Origin: Fredinandcohnia aciditolerans | GTDB lineage: Bacteria > Bacillota > Bacilli > Bacillales > Bacillaceae_L | DNA: 64,000 nucleotides | Direction of reading: 5' to 3' | Assembly: GCA_003640645.1 (NCBI GenBank) | Contig: QGHH01000018.1 | Location: forward strand, 28,189 to 92,188 | Part shown: positions 17,230-25,815 of the stretch, in pieces | Position numbering within the stretch: the stretch's first letter is position 1 | Layout: each line of letters begins with the position of its first letter | The notes under the pieces: generated by a model | What the model was told of the DNA's origin: nothing | Database searches by the model: none | Seen by the model: only the letters and a program-made list of their open reading frames with translations | Position numbers and translations under genes: made by a program

Positions 17230-19863
17230 TTGTCGAAATTTTTCCGAATACTTTGTTTACTAATTATCATTTTTGGAAGCGTTGTCACAAGTGCTTTTGC
17301 ACAAGACGGAGATTCCAACTCAGCCTCTTACATCGATGTTACCACAACTGAAGAAGGTGGAAATACCGTAAAAGGCAGTCCATTAGTTACAGCTGTTCCT
17401 GATCCATCGAAACCTGTAGAAAAAGTACAATTCTTTGCAAAGGCTGTTAATGAGCCTGATTCTATCTACTATCCCTATGCCCCTTTAACAAAGGCGCCTT
17501 ATTCGTGGAGCTGGGCTACTGGAGATCCGTGGGTTCCAGATGGAGAATATAGCCTACGAGTAGATATCACCTATACTTCAGGTGAAGTTGAGACAGTTGT
17601 AAGAAACGTTCTTGTTAAAAACTATGCAGAGCCAACGTCTCCTGCATCACCTAAGGATTTACAGGTAACATCTCGAACTGCATCAAGTGTTAACTTGACG
17701 TGGACTAAATCTACTTCTACAAAGCTATTTAACTATGAGATTTACCAAGGTGGAGAAAAAATTGCAGAAACGAAAGAGACTTCAATTGGGATTGAAGGAT
17801 TAACAGCTGATACCTTATATTCATTTAGGGTGAAGGCAAAGGACATTTATAATAACCTTTCTATTGATGACAATACAATTACTGTTTTAACAAATGAAGC
17901 TGTTTCATCTCAACCTTTTATCAGTGAAATCCAAGCCCCTGAGCCAAACGGAGTCTCCCCTAGAAGCGAGGGTTATTCCGGCTCGATTAACGTTTCAGTA
18001 TCTGCGGAAGACCCAAGTGTAGAAAATGTTGAAATTTTTGTTAAAACAACTGCTGCACCGGAAAGTGGCTATTGGAAGTTTCCTGGTACAAAAAAAGACG
18101 GTGATGTATACAGCGTTGGTTGGGATACAACATCTGCACCCGAGGGTACTGCCATTATAAAAGCAGTCGCTACAGATGCGCAAGGTCAAAAAACAACTGT
18201 TACAAGAATATTCTTAGTAGATAATATTGTAGAAGGATACATCCCACCAGAATGGGATCCTGCTGACGCACCACCACAAAATTACATGATTGCCTATTTA
18301 GCAGGCTGGGCTACATTAAGTGGATTCGATATTATGCATGATTTAGATGCAAGTCGACTCACGCATATCAACTATGCATTCGGGCTTGTTGGAGAAGACC
18401 ATAAAATCAAAATGAGTGACCCTACAAATGATCCGATTAATTTTGCAGAGCTCCGCAAATTAAAGGAAAAGTATCCACATTTGAAAACAACAATTGCTGT
18501 TGGTGGTTGGGGTGGTTCTGGAGGCTTCTCAGAAGCTGCAGCCACCGATGAAGCAAGAACAATCTTTGCCAATAGTTTAGTAGACTTTATTATTGAACAT
18601 GGCTTTGATGGTGTTGATTTAGATTGGGAATATCCAGTTAGTGGCGGAGGTCCTGGCACATACCCGAACCCTGCTGACAAAGAAAACTACCCTCTTCTTT
18701 TAGAAAAAATACGCGAAAAGCTTGATGAACAAGGAGAAAAGGATGGTAATCATTATTCATTGTCCATTGCTGGAGCCGCTAATACAGGCTTTGTAAAGAA
18801 TGCAACACTTGGGGTATCCCAACAATATTTAGACTATGTACAGATCATGACATATGATATCCATGGAACTTGGGAACCACTTGCGGATCATAACGCACCG
18901 CTTTATGATGACAACGGTAAAACGTGGAGTGTGGATAAGGCAGTAACGGCCTACTTAGATGCGGGGGTACCTGCTGAAAAAATCGTAATGGGCGTTCCAT
19001 TTTACGGATACCGTTACGATGTAACTTCAAGTGAAAACAATGGTCTTCGTCAACCATATGAGGGCAGTGGGTCAGCAACATACAGTCGAATTATGCGTGA
19101 TGATTATTTAAATAATGGGTATAAGCGTTTCTGGGATGAAGGAACACAAACACCATATTTATTTAACGCTGAAAAGTCGATTTTTATCACATATGATGAT
19201 CCAGAGTCAATGCAAATCAAAGCTAACTACATCCGCGAGAGAGGCCTTGGAGGAGCAATGATTTGGGAGGTCAGTCAAGACCATGGTATTGATTTACTAG
19301 ACTCTTTATATCAGGTTTTAAAGGATCCGATTCAGGTAAACTTAAATACGGTTAATATATCCGTTAAAGATGAAACAATCCAACAAAATCTTCAAGCAGA
19401 ATTTAGCCTTGAAGGTATTCTAGCTAACAACCAAAAAGCCGACCTGACAAATGCAGGCATTGAATGGTTTAGCTCTAATTCCAATGTTGCATCGATTGCA
19501 AACGGCAAACTGAATGCAAATAACGCAGGTACCACAGAAATTTACGCAATTGTTACCTATAAAGGTAAAGAAGTTAAGTCGAATATCATTACTATCACAG
19601 TCGAGACAACAACGGCTTCTTTAATTGAACAAATTACTAGCTTAGAAGAAGATGGGGTGATCAAGCATTCCCTATTAAAACAGTTAACAAACCGACTAAA
19701 TCAGGCAGAACATCATTATCAAAAAGGTAACAATGAACAAGCGATTAAACATATAGGCTTTTTTCTAACACACCTCAATAAGAGTGATGCCTCTGAAGAA
19801 GTAAAAGCGATGCTGGAAAGCAACGTGAAATCGATTGAGAAATCGTATTTAACTAAGATATAA
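17230..19863 (+). CDS. Secreted multidomain GH18 chitinase
   Basis: An 877-residue exported glycosidase. Its signal peptide ends near Ala24 (VVTSAFAQ). There is a short N-terminal beta domain, a fibronectin type III domain at about 138-225, an Ig-like domain at about 232-335, and the GH18 barrel at about 345-695. The signature DGVDLDWEYP has catalytic Glu467. A BIG2-like domain (about 705-790) and a C-terminal helical region resembling a FIMAH domain (about 795-870) follow. It starts at TTG with an AAGGGGATG site; the ATG at 17219 is out of frame. It probably degrades chitin or related GlcNAc polymers outside the cell and may feed the amino-sugar importers nearby. A peptidoglycan endo-activity is possible. 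Confidence 0.92.
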   Translation: MSKFFRILCLLIIIFGSVVTSAFAQDGDSNSASYIDVTTTEEGGNTVKGSPLVTAVPDPSKPVEKVQFFAKAVNEPDSIYYPYAPLTKAPYSWSWATGDPWVPDGEYSLRVDITYTSGEVETVVRNVLVKNYAEPTSPASPKDLQVTSRTASSVNLTWTKSTSTKLFNYEIYQGGEKIAETKETSIGIEGLTADTLYSFRVKAKDIYNNLSIDDNTITVLTNEAVSSQPFISEIQAPEPNGVSPRSEGYSGSINVSVSAEDPSVENVEIFVKTTAAPESGYWKFPGTKKDGDVYSVGWDTTSAPEGTAIIKAVATDAQGQKTTVTRIFLVDNIVEGYIPPEWDPADAPPQNYMIAYLAGWATLSGFDIMHDLDASRLTHINYAFGLVGEDHKIKMSDPTNDPINFAELRKLKEKYPHLKTTIAVGGWGGSGGFSEAAATDEARTIFANSLVDFIIEHGFDGVDLDWEYPVSGGGPGTYPNPADKENYPLLLEKIREKLDEQGEKDGNHYSLSIAGAANTGFVKNATLGVSQQYLDYVQIMTYDIHGTWEPLADHNAPLYDDNGKTWSVDKAVTAYLDAGVPAEKIVMGVPFYGYRYDVTSSENNGLRQPYEGSGSATYSRIMRDDYLNNGYKRFWDEGTQTPYLFNAEKSIFITYDDPESMQIKANYIRERGLGGAMIWEVSQDHGIDLLDSLYQVLKDPIQVNLNTVNISVKDETIQQNLQAEFSLEGILANNQKADLTNAGIEWFSSNSNVASIANGKLNANNAGTTEIYAIVTYKGKEVKSNIITITVETTTASLIEQITSLEEDGVIKHSLLKQLTNRLNQAEHHYQKGNNEQAIKHIGFFLTHLNKSDASEEVKAMLESNVKSIEKSYLTKI

Positions 19864-19871
19864 GTTGAATC

Positions 19872-19912
19872 AAAAAAAGAAGGTTTTCTTGGATATTAGA
19901 AAACCTTCTTTT
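19872..19912. terminator. Terminator after chitinase, possibly bidirectional
   Basis: GAAGGTTTTC pairs with GAAAACCTTC; a T-rich tail follows on the plus strand and an A-run precedes, so it may also stop transcripts from murK. Confidence 0.85.
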
Positions 19913-19971
19913 CAATTTTGCAACTCGAAAAATAAAGTGCAATTACACTTGATTGCAACAGGAAGATTGCT

Positions 19972-20949
19972 TTACAATTTTTGCTTACTAAATCCCTCAA
20001 TAAATCCCGCATCCACTTTAATATTTTCCTCAAGCAGTCCCGCAATCACTGCCCCACCAACAGGCTCAATTTCCGGTCTAATTAGCTTAGTGTTGATTGA
20101 ATATTTCTCAAAGACCTCTTCCATTGGTCCCTTAAATAAATCAAGGCGATTAAACAGTCCCCCTGCAAGTACGACCGGTATTTCATGTACTCTTTCGTTT
20201 TCGTTAAATTGCTTGTTTATTAAACAACTCACTGCTTCTCCAATATGAATGGCATTTTTTTGAATGATTGCTTGAGCAACTTTGTCACCATGATCTGTAG
20301 CAGTAAAGACATGCCTACTTAAAGAAGCAATCAATTCTTTCGGATTTACTGCGTTATAAATAGAATGGATGATTTCTGGAAGAGTCTTTACCTGAAAATG
20401 ACTACATATTAATGTGGTTAACTCCGTTCTGCTCCCTAACCCGTCATGAGCACGAAAGGCTTCCTGTAATCCTTCGCTACCTACAGCAAAGCCACTTCCT
20501 CCCTCACCTAGTAAATAGCCCCAACCACCAACACGGTCAAGAATTCCCTCGCTATTTAACCCAAATGTTATTGAACCCGTACCGGCAATTTGGACAACAC
20601 CTGGTCTTCCTAACGTACCAGAATACAAGGCAGTGATCGCATCATTATTTACCGTTACCGGAATAGACTCTGGTAATAGGGATTCCAGCAGCAGTTTCAT
20701 CTCTTTACGCGCTGAAGGATGGTCAACTCCTGACATCCCTGCATACGCTCTTTTCACCTCTTTAAAGGTATCCCTGCTCTCGACCTTCAATATATCTATT
20801 AACTTACCAAGCTCTTTTTTCAAATCTTCCTTTTTTACATTATTAGGGTTTGATGCTCCTACTGTTGCTTCTGCTATAATAGTTCCTGCTTCTGTGGCAA
20901 TGACCCCTTTTGTTTTCGTTCCACCACCATCAATGCCTAAAATATACAT
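19972..20949 (-). CDS. murK: MurNAc/GlcNAc kinase (MurK-like, BadF/BadG family)
   Basis: A 325-residue ASKHA-fold sugar kinase with the phosphate-binding motif DGGGTKTKG at residues 7-15, GTGS near residue 124 and a C-terminal adenosine motif AGGLF. The family includes eukaryotic-type N-acetylglucosamine kinase and clostridial MurK, which phosphorylates MurNAc and GlcNAc at O6. Here it is the last gene after murQ and a MurR-like regulator, so it likely makes MurNAc-6-P for MurQ after ABC import, replacing the PTS route. A terminator-like hairpin separates it from murR, so its level may be lower. GlcNAc alone as substrate is the main alternative. Confidence 0.82.
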   Translation of the reverse strand: MYILGIDGGGTKTKGVIATEAGTIIAEATVGASNPNNVKKEDLKKELGKLIDILKVESRDTFKEVKRAYAGMSGVDHPSARKEMKLLLESLLPESIPVTVNNDAITALYSGTLGRPGVVQIAGTGSITFGLNSEGILDRVGGWGYLLGEGGSGFAVGSEGLQEAFRAHDGLGSRTELTTLICSHFQVKTLPEIIHSIYNAVNPKELIASLSRHVFTATDHGDKVAQAIIQKNAIHIGEAVSCLINKQFNENERVHEIPVVLAGGLFNRLDLFKGPMEEVFEKYSINTKLIRPEIEPVGGAVIAGLLEENIKVDAGFIEGFSKQKL

Positions 20950-20974
20950 GGTATGATTCCCCCGATATTTGTGA

Positions 20975-21004
20975 TAAAAAAGACTAACTCATTTTCGAGT
21001 TAGC
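20975..21004 (-). terminator. Terminator-like hairpin between murR and murK
   Basis: Minus-strand CTAACTC gaaaat GAGTTAG followed by a T-rich stretch. It lies inside the murR-murK gap with only about 25 bp left before the murK start, so murK expression may depend on readthrough. Confidence 0.75.
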
Positions 21005-21021
21005 CCTAGATTTTAGTTGTT

Positions 21022-21882
21022 TTACTTATTCTTACCCATTAGAAACTCTACGGCTTCACGAGTCGCATTTAAATGCATCAATGTATCATCGTATTGTAAC
21101 GAGGCTACACACATGAAAAGAATGTCAATGACTTGTAGTTGCGCAATACGTGAGGAAGTAGCACCGCTCCTAAAGGTCGTTTCTTTTGTTACAGAAGTAT
21201 ACAATTTAATATCCGCAGCATCGGTAACAATTGAACTCCCGTATTTTGTTAAACTAATCGTCGTTGCCTTCTTCTCCTTCGCTAGCTGCAATACCCGCGC
21301 AACCTCTTTTGTTTCTCCCGAGAATGAAATTCCTACAACCACGTCACCAGCTTCTGCATTTGCAACTTGAGTAGCTGCCATGTGCATATCAGCAAATGCG
21401 TAAGCCGTTTTATTGATTCGAAGGAATTTCTGCTGTGCATCCTGAGCGATAATACTTGATGCCCCTACACCAATAAAATGGATTTTCCTTGCATTTCTAA
21501 CTACCTCAATCGCCTTTTCGAGCTCATCAACATTCAGTAACTCAGCCGTTTCTCTAATTGTTTGGATACTATTATTCGTCATCTTTTCAATTACAGAACC
21601 AATTGACTCATTCGGCTCAATATCGCTAAATCCCATTTCATTTGTTTTTTGAAGATCCCCTGCAATTCGTAGCTTTAAATCCTGAAATCCTTTTAAATTA
21701 AGAGATTTACAAAGCCTTATGACTGCTGCACCACTCGTTGAACTTCTTTTTCCAAGTTCATTTGCAGTTAATGAAATCGACTCCTGTGGATTCTCAATGA
21801 TATAAGAGGCAATTTTTTTCTCGGATGGCGGCAAGCTTGGTAGCATTTCTGTAAGAATAACAAGTCCTCCATTTGTAGACAT
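21022..21882 (-). CDS. murR: RpiR-family regulator, MurR-like
   Basis: A 286-residue transcription regulator with an N-terminal RpiR helix-turn-helix (about 1-75, with SSTSGAAVIRLCKSL) and a SIS sugar-phosphate domain (about 120-260, with HFIGVGASSIIAQDA). MurR proteins sense MurNAc-6-P and control murQ genes. Its place between the murQ-GNAT genes and the MurK-like kinase supports that role. The start has only a weak ribosome site. A 7-bp inverted repeat, CTATTGT at 21917-21923 and ACAATAG at 21964-21970, upstream of the gene could be an operator. Confidence 0.88.
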   Translation of the reverse strand: MSTNGGLVILTEMLPSLPPSEKKIASYIIENPQESISLTANELGKRSSTSGAAVIRLCKSLNLKGFQDLKLRIAGDLQKTNEMGFSDIEPNESIGSVIEKMTNNSIQTIRETAELLNVDELEKAIEVVRNARKIHFIGVGASSIIAQDAQQKFLRINKTAYAFADMHMAATQVANAEAGDVVVGISFSGETKEVARVLQLAKEKKATTISLTKYGSSIVTDAADIKLYTSVTKETTFRSGATSSRIAQLQVIDILFMCVASLQYDDTLMHLNATREAVEFLMGKNK

Positions 21883-22021
21883 ACATATATCAGCTCATTT
21901 CTATTTATCTAAATACTATTGTTTACAGTTGTTACGTTCCATGTTGGATTGTTCCCATTTATAACAATAGACTAAAATAATCCCTAATTTCAACTTAAAT
22001 GTAGGCACGTCTTCTATGAAA

Positions 22022-22969
22022 TTAAATATCCCTTTTCATAACATGGAATGTTCGAGTGATTGTGAAACCCGTTTTTTTGTAAAGGTGTCCAGCTGAGGTC
22101 TTTTCACCTGTCCAAAGGAACCAAGCTCCGTGTAAACTCTCTGCTTTCATATTCTGCAAGCAAAGATGCAATAGAATTTTCCCCAGCCCTTTTCCTTGCT
22201 GCTCCGGGTCAACTCCAAATGGTCCGAACCGGTCTGGTACCTGTTCATAGCCTCCATAAATACAAAACCCTACAACTTTATCACCTTGTCTAGCAACAAG
22301 AATTCGCTCCATAGGTAATCCCTGTAGGACGCCTTCACGAATGGCTCTTCCCCAATCCGGGTTAAATTTTACGTTTGCAAATTGGATAACTTCATGAAGG
22401 TCTTTATCCTCTGCTTTTGTAAAGGTGTATCCCTCTTCCTCTCTTTGTTTCACAAGTTCCTTTATCTCATCGGAAAGCTTAAAATCAACTAAATTACGAT
22501 CCATCGCTATTGGAGAATAAAGCTTAGTAAAACCTTGTGCCTGTAAAAACTGATAGGCTTGCGGATAAGCAGCTTCATCAATCCCTGGCATGATATAATT
22601 TGGTGCATAAGAAGAGAAAAATACATGCTTTCTATTATTCTCTTTTAGAAAATGAACAGCCTCTTTCATTAATTGTGCACCAACACCTGTCCGATGGTAA
22701 TCTTTATCGACGAAAAAGAAAGGTATCCATCCGTTGTCTGGTTCCAAATCTGTTCCGAACATTGGCAACAGCCTTCTTACTGCATACACACAGCCTATTA
22801 ACTTATGATTCTCAAAAGCAAGTCTCATTCCTGCTGGATCAAAATTCGCATCTAATAAAACAAGATTACGAAAACGCCTGGAAGTGATCGGATCCTTCCA
22901 TAAGGTTTGATTCCAAAGTTCTACAATTTGTTTTTCATCACCTGATTGATAGTGTCTATATTCCACCAT
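22022..22969 (-). CDS. Tandem-GNAT N-acetyltransferase, murQ-linked
   Basis: A 315-residue protein with two GNAT domains. Acetyl-CoA loops are visible as YHRTGVGAQLMKEA near residues 93-106 and EQQGKGLGKILL near 256-267. It is the same length and layout as the protein at 15933-16880 and clearly paralogous. Its start lies one base after the murQ stop, so it is translationally linked to murQ. The link suggests it acts on an intermediate of MurNAc or muropeptide salvage, perhaps re-acetylating de-N-acetylated amino sugars; this is inference only. Confidence 0.87.
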   Translation of the reverse strand: MVEYRHYQSGDEKQIVELWNQTLWKDPITSRRFRNLVLLDANFDPAGMRLAFENHKLIGCVYAVRRLLPMFGTDLEPDNGWIPFFFVDKDYHRTGVGAQLMKEAVHFLKENNRKHVFFSSYAPNYIMPGIDEAAYPQAYQFLQAQGFTKLYSPIAMDRNLVDFKLSDEIKELVKQREEEGYTFTKAEDKDLHEVIQFANVKFNPDWGRAIREGVLQGLPMERILVARQGDKVVGFCIYGGYEQVPDRFGPFGVDPEQQGKGLGKILLHLCLQNMKAESLHGAWFLWTGEKTSAGHLYKKTGFTITRTFHVMKRDI

Positions 22970-22970
22970 A

Positions 22971-23885
22971 TTAATTCACTCCCTTACTAGCCAGTTCGAT
23001 GGCCTTTCTTACAAATCCATTAGCTAAATGAATGTATTTTTTTGCATCCTCAAAGGAGACAGCTGCTTTTATCATGACAATCGCTGGCTTAACCTCATAG
23101 TTTGTTTTTTCCAATATTTCTGTTGCCTTTTCATAAGAAACATCTGTAATGGTGGAAACAATATTTTTTGCACGTTCCTGAAGCTTGATATTGCTTACTT
23201 TTAAATCGACCATTAGATTTTCATATACTTTTCCAACCTTTATCATCGTTGAGGTTGTGATCATATTTAAGATCAATTTATGGGCAGTCGCAGCCTTCAT
23301 CCGGGTTGAACCAGTCAATACCTCAGGTCCCGTTTCAACTTCGATGGCAATGTCAGCATGCTGGCTAATCTTTGAGTTTTTATTACTAGACAAACTAACT
23401 GTCTTCGCACCAATTTGCTGCGCATATTGAAGCGCTCCAATCACATATGGTGTTCTTCCGCTTGCAGCAATCCCGATAACAACATCAATTTCTGTGAGAT
23501 TTCTTTCCTCCAAGTCCCTAGCACCTAAATGGATATTGTCTTCCGCGCCCTCCACTGCTTGAATAAAAGCATTATTTCCACCTGCGATAATTGCTTGCAC
23601 AAGGTCAGTGGGAGTACTAAATGTTGGTGGGCATTCAACTGCATCCAAAATCCCAATTCTCCCACTTGTACCTGCGCCAATATAAAACAATCTGCCACCT
23701 TGACTTAAAGATTGATAGACGATTTCTACAGTCTTTTCTATCTCGGGCAGAACATCTTCTACACGATAAGCAACTGTTTTATCCTCATTATTAATAGTCT
23801 TTAAGATTTCCATAGTGGACATATTATCGATATTCGCAGAACTTTTATTTCTCAATTCGGTTGTTAAAGTTGAAATATTTGTCAT
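22971..23885 (-). CDS. murQ: N-acetylmuramic acid 6-phosphate etherase (copy 1)
   Basis: Removes D-lactate from MurNAc-6-P to yield GlcNAc-6-P in the cytoplasm. At 304 residues it has the full family length. The SIS-domain motif GAGTSGRIGILDAVECPPTF is complete, as are SGRTPYV and GSTRMKAATAHK. An AGGATGG site precedes the ATG. It lies 12 bp after namZ, whose exo-activity releases MurNAc, and one base before the GNAT gene. A second murQ at 30543-31481 is strongly similar throughout, so the island carries two etherases, each with its own importer. Confidence 0.95.
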   Translation of the reverse strand: MTNISTLTTELRNKSSANIDNMSTMEILKTINNEDKTVAYRVEDVLPEIEKTVEIVYQSLSQGGRLFYIGAGTSGRIGILDAVECPPTFSTPTDLVQAIIAGGNNAFIQAVEGAEDNIHLGARDLEERNLTEIDVVIGIAASGRTPYVIGALQYAQQIGAKTVSLSSNKNSKISQHADIAIEVETGPEVLTGSTRMKAATAHKLILNMITTSTMIKVGKVYENLMVDLKVSNIKLQERAKNIVSTITDVSYEKATEILEKTNYEVKPAIVMIKAAVSFEDAKKYIHLANGFVRKAIELASKGVN

Positions 23886-23897
23886 ATTTTTACCATC

Positions 23898-25046
23898 CTA
23901 TTTATACAAAAGATATGGTTCTCTTTGTTTTTTGAAAGAAGCCACTTGCCCTTCACATGCCTCCAAGAAATCACCTGAAGTTCCATGTAAAATGTATTCC
24001 CTTAACTTTTTCGTTCCCGCTAATAAATCAAAAAAGTATTTTCCATTATTATTACTGATAAAGCTGAAATCATGTGGATACATGTCAGCTATCGTTTCTA
24101 TAAGTAAAATTCCTGCTTCCAAAGAATTTAATATTCGTCTATCAACTACATGTAGTTGTATTCCTCGACATACTTCGTCTTTATGCTTTTGATAGGTAGG
24201 AATAAACGATGTAGGGCGTGCTAACACACCAGAAATCTTTTTTTGGTTAAATGTCCTTGCTAACCTTTGCCCGTCTATATATGGAGCACCAATATATTCA
24301 AAAGGTCTTGTCGTTCCTCTTCCTTCTGATAAATTTGTTCCTTCCACAAGACAAGTACCTGGATATAAGATATTCATATCAATGTTTGTTGTGTTCGGAG
24401 AAGGAGGTACCCAAAAAAGGCCTGTTTCATCATAGTACATATCTCTATTCCAACCTTGCATTGGAACAATAGTTAACTCACAATCATACCCAAATTCATG
24501 TTTAAATAATAAAGCAAGTTCCCCGACAGTCATGCCATGTCTGTTCGGTATTGGTAGTAAACCTACAAACGACCTTACATCCTCTTCTACTAAGTTCCCT
24601 TCCAATCTTTCTCCTGAAACAGGATTAGGTCGGTCCAAAACAACGAATTCTTTTCCGTATTCCGCGCAAGCCTCCATCACATAGGCCATCGTGTAAATAA
24701 ATGTATAATATCTTGAGCCAATATCTTGAAGATCAAAAACGACCACATCAATTGGGTCTAACATTTCCTTAGAGGGTTTTCGACTTTCCCCATATAAACT
24801 AAAAACTGGTAACCCCGTATCTGGATCCACTGTTGTTTCTACCTTTTCCCCTTCCTTCGCATCGCCACGAATGCCATGCTCAGGTGCGTATAATGCTGCT
24901 AACTGTATGTCTGGGTGTTCATAAAATAAGTCAATTGAAGGAACAAGGTTTTGATTAACACCCGTAATATTTGTTACAAGCCCAATACGTTTACCTAGAT
25001 AGTCTTTATATTGACTCTCTAAAAAAACATCTAAACCAATCTTCAT
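23898..25046 (-). CDS. namZ: Exo-beta-N-acetylmuramidase, cytosolic NamZ
   Basis: The DUF1343/NamZ family releases terminal non-reducing MurNAc from wall fragments. Conserved stretches are APEHGIRGDAKEGEKV, FDLQDIGSRYYTF and RPNPVSGERLEGN. The frame opens at 25103, but the ATG at 25046 (MKIGLDVFLE) has a TTAGGAGTGG site and begins where family homology begins, giving 382 residues. No signal peptide is present with either start, in contrast to secreted B. subtilis NamZ, so the substrate must be imported. Upstream is a DUF624 membrane gene and an ABC importer; downstream is murQ. Confidence 0.92.
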   Translation of the reverse strand: MKIGLDVFLESQYKDYLGKRIGLVTNITGVNQNLVPSIDLFYEHPDIQLAALYAPEHGIRGDAKEGEKVETTVDPDTGLPVFSLYGESRKPSKEMLDPIDVVVFDLQDIGSRYYTFIYTMAYVMEACAEYGKEFVVLDRPNPVSGERLEGNLVEEDVRSFVGLLPIPNRHGMTVGELALLFKHEFGYDCELTIVPMQGWNRDMYYDETGLFWVPPSPNTTNIDMNILYPGTCLVEGTNLSEGRGTTRPFEYIGAPYIDGQRLARTFNQKKISGVLARPTSFIPTYQKHKDEVCRGIQLHVVDRRILNSLEAGILLIETIADMYPHDFSFISNNNGKYFFDLLAGTKKLREYILHGTSGDFLEACEGQVASFKKQREPYLLYK

Positions 25047-25099
25047 TAAACCACTCCTAACCATCAGTTCCTCAATAGGTCTGCTCATGTTTATATTCA

Positions 25100-25723
25100 T
25101 CATTCTTGGATGTCTTCTTTTGGAAATGATTTAATCGAAATCCACATAAGTACATAACACAGTAAAGAACCACCAAAATAAAGAATTAACATCGGTACCA
25201 TTCGTAAGAGAGTGAGCACCAAAAGACAGCCTACGATCATGAATAGAGTTTGAAAAGGACGACCAATCGCCATAATTAATGCATATTTGATATATTCTAA
25301 CGTTTTAAACTGATAATGAACGAAAACCGGAAAAATATAGAGCGCAACTGTAAAATACACCAATAATAAAAATAAAAATAAATAAGAAAGTCCAAGTGTA
25401 ATGATTCCATCAGATTTTTGGAAAAATCGAAGGTCAATGTATAGCACTGCACCTATTACTACCAATGCATACCCAAGTAGGTTCGATTGAATAAACTCGG
25501 ATTTGTAATATTGCCAGAAGGTCTTAAAAATTGGAATATCTTTCTCACCTAGCATCCCCTTCCGAACAACTGAAAACATCGCTGCTGTGGCAGGGAATAA
25601 GCCTAAAACAATGACTCCTAACAATGAAAAGGCTACCCAAAGAAGATTGATATACAATATTCTAGTTATAGCCTCCGCTATTCGATAAATTTTCCAAATT
25701 AATCCTTCAAAACCTATACCCAT
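25100..25723 (-). CDS. DUF624 (YesL-type) membrane protein 1
   Basis: A 207-residue integral membrane protein with about five hydrophobic segments and the family feature LYINLLWVAFSLLG near residues 22-35, then FPATAAMF and VVRKGMLGE. A GAGGTGAA site precedes the ATG. DUF624/YesL proteins are habitually encoded with CUT1 oligosaccharide importers of the Lpl/Yes type; their role is not known. Here it sits between the binding protein and namZ, and a paralogue sits next to the second murQ. A helper role in the importer or its regulation is likely from context only. Confidence 0.88.
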   Translation of the reverse strand: MGIGFEGLIWKIYRIAEAITRILYINLLWVAFSLLGVIVLGLFPATAAMFSVVRKGMLGEKDIPIFKTFWQYYKSEFIQSNLLGYALVVIGAVLYIDLRFFQKSDGIITLGLSYLFLFLLLVYFTVALYIFPVFVHYQFKTLEYIKYALIMAIGRPFQTLFMIVGCLLVLTLLRMVPMLILYFGGSLLCYVLMWISIKSFPKEDIQE

Positions 25724-25755
25724 TACATTTCACCTCAAAAACATGTGCCCTATTT

Positions 25756-25800
25756 GGGACAAGGAACCTGTCCCTGTGACCATCTTTGGTCCAGGGACAG
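25756..25800 (-). other. Intercistronic structure with alternative pairings
   Basis: Three arms lie between the binding protein and the DUF624 gene: GGGACA at 25756-25761, CTGTCCC beginning at 25768, and GGGACAG ending at 25800. The middle arm can pair with either neighbour, so two exclusive hairpins are possible. Such sequence could be an mRNA-stabilising hairpin, an attenuator, or one of the dispersed GGGACA/TGTCCC elements seen in Bacillus. Confidence 0.6.
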
Positions 25801-25815
25801 TGAATCCTTTGTTTT

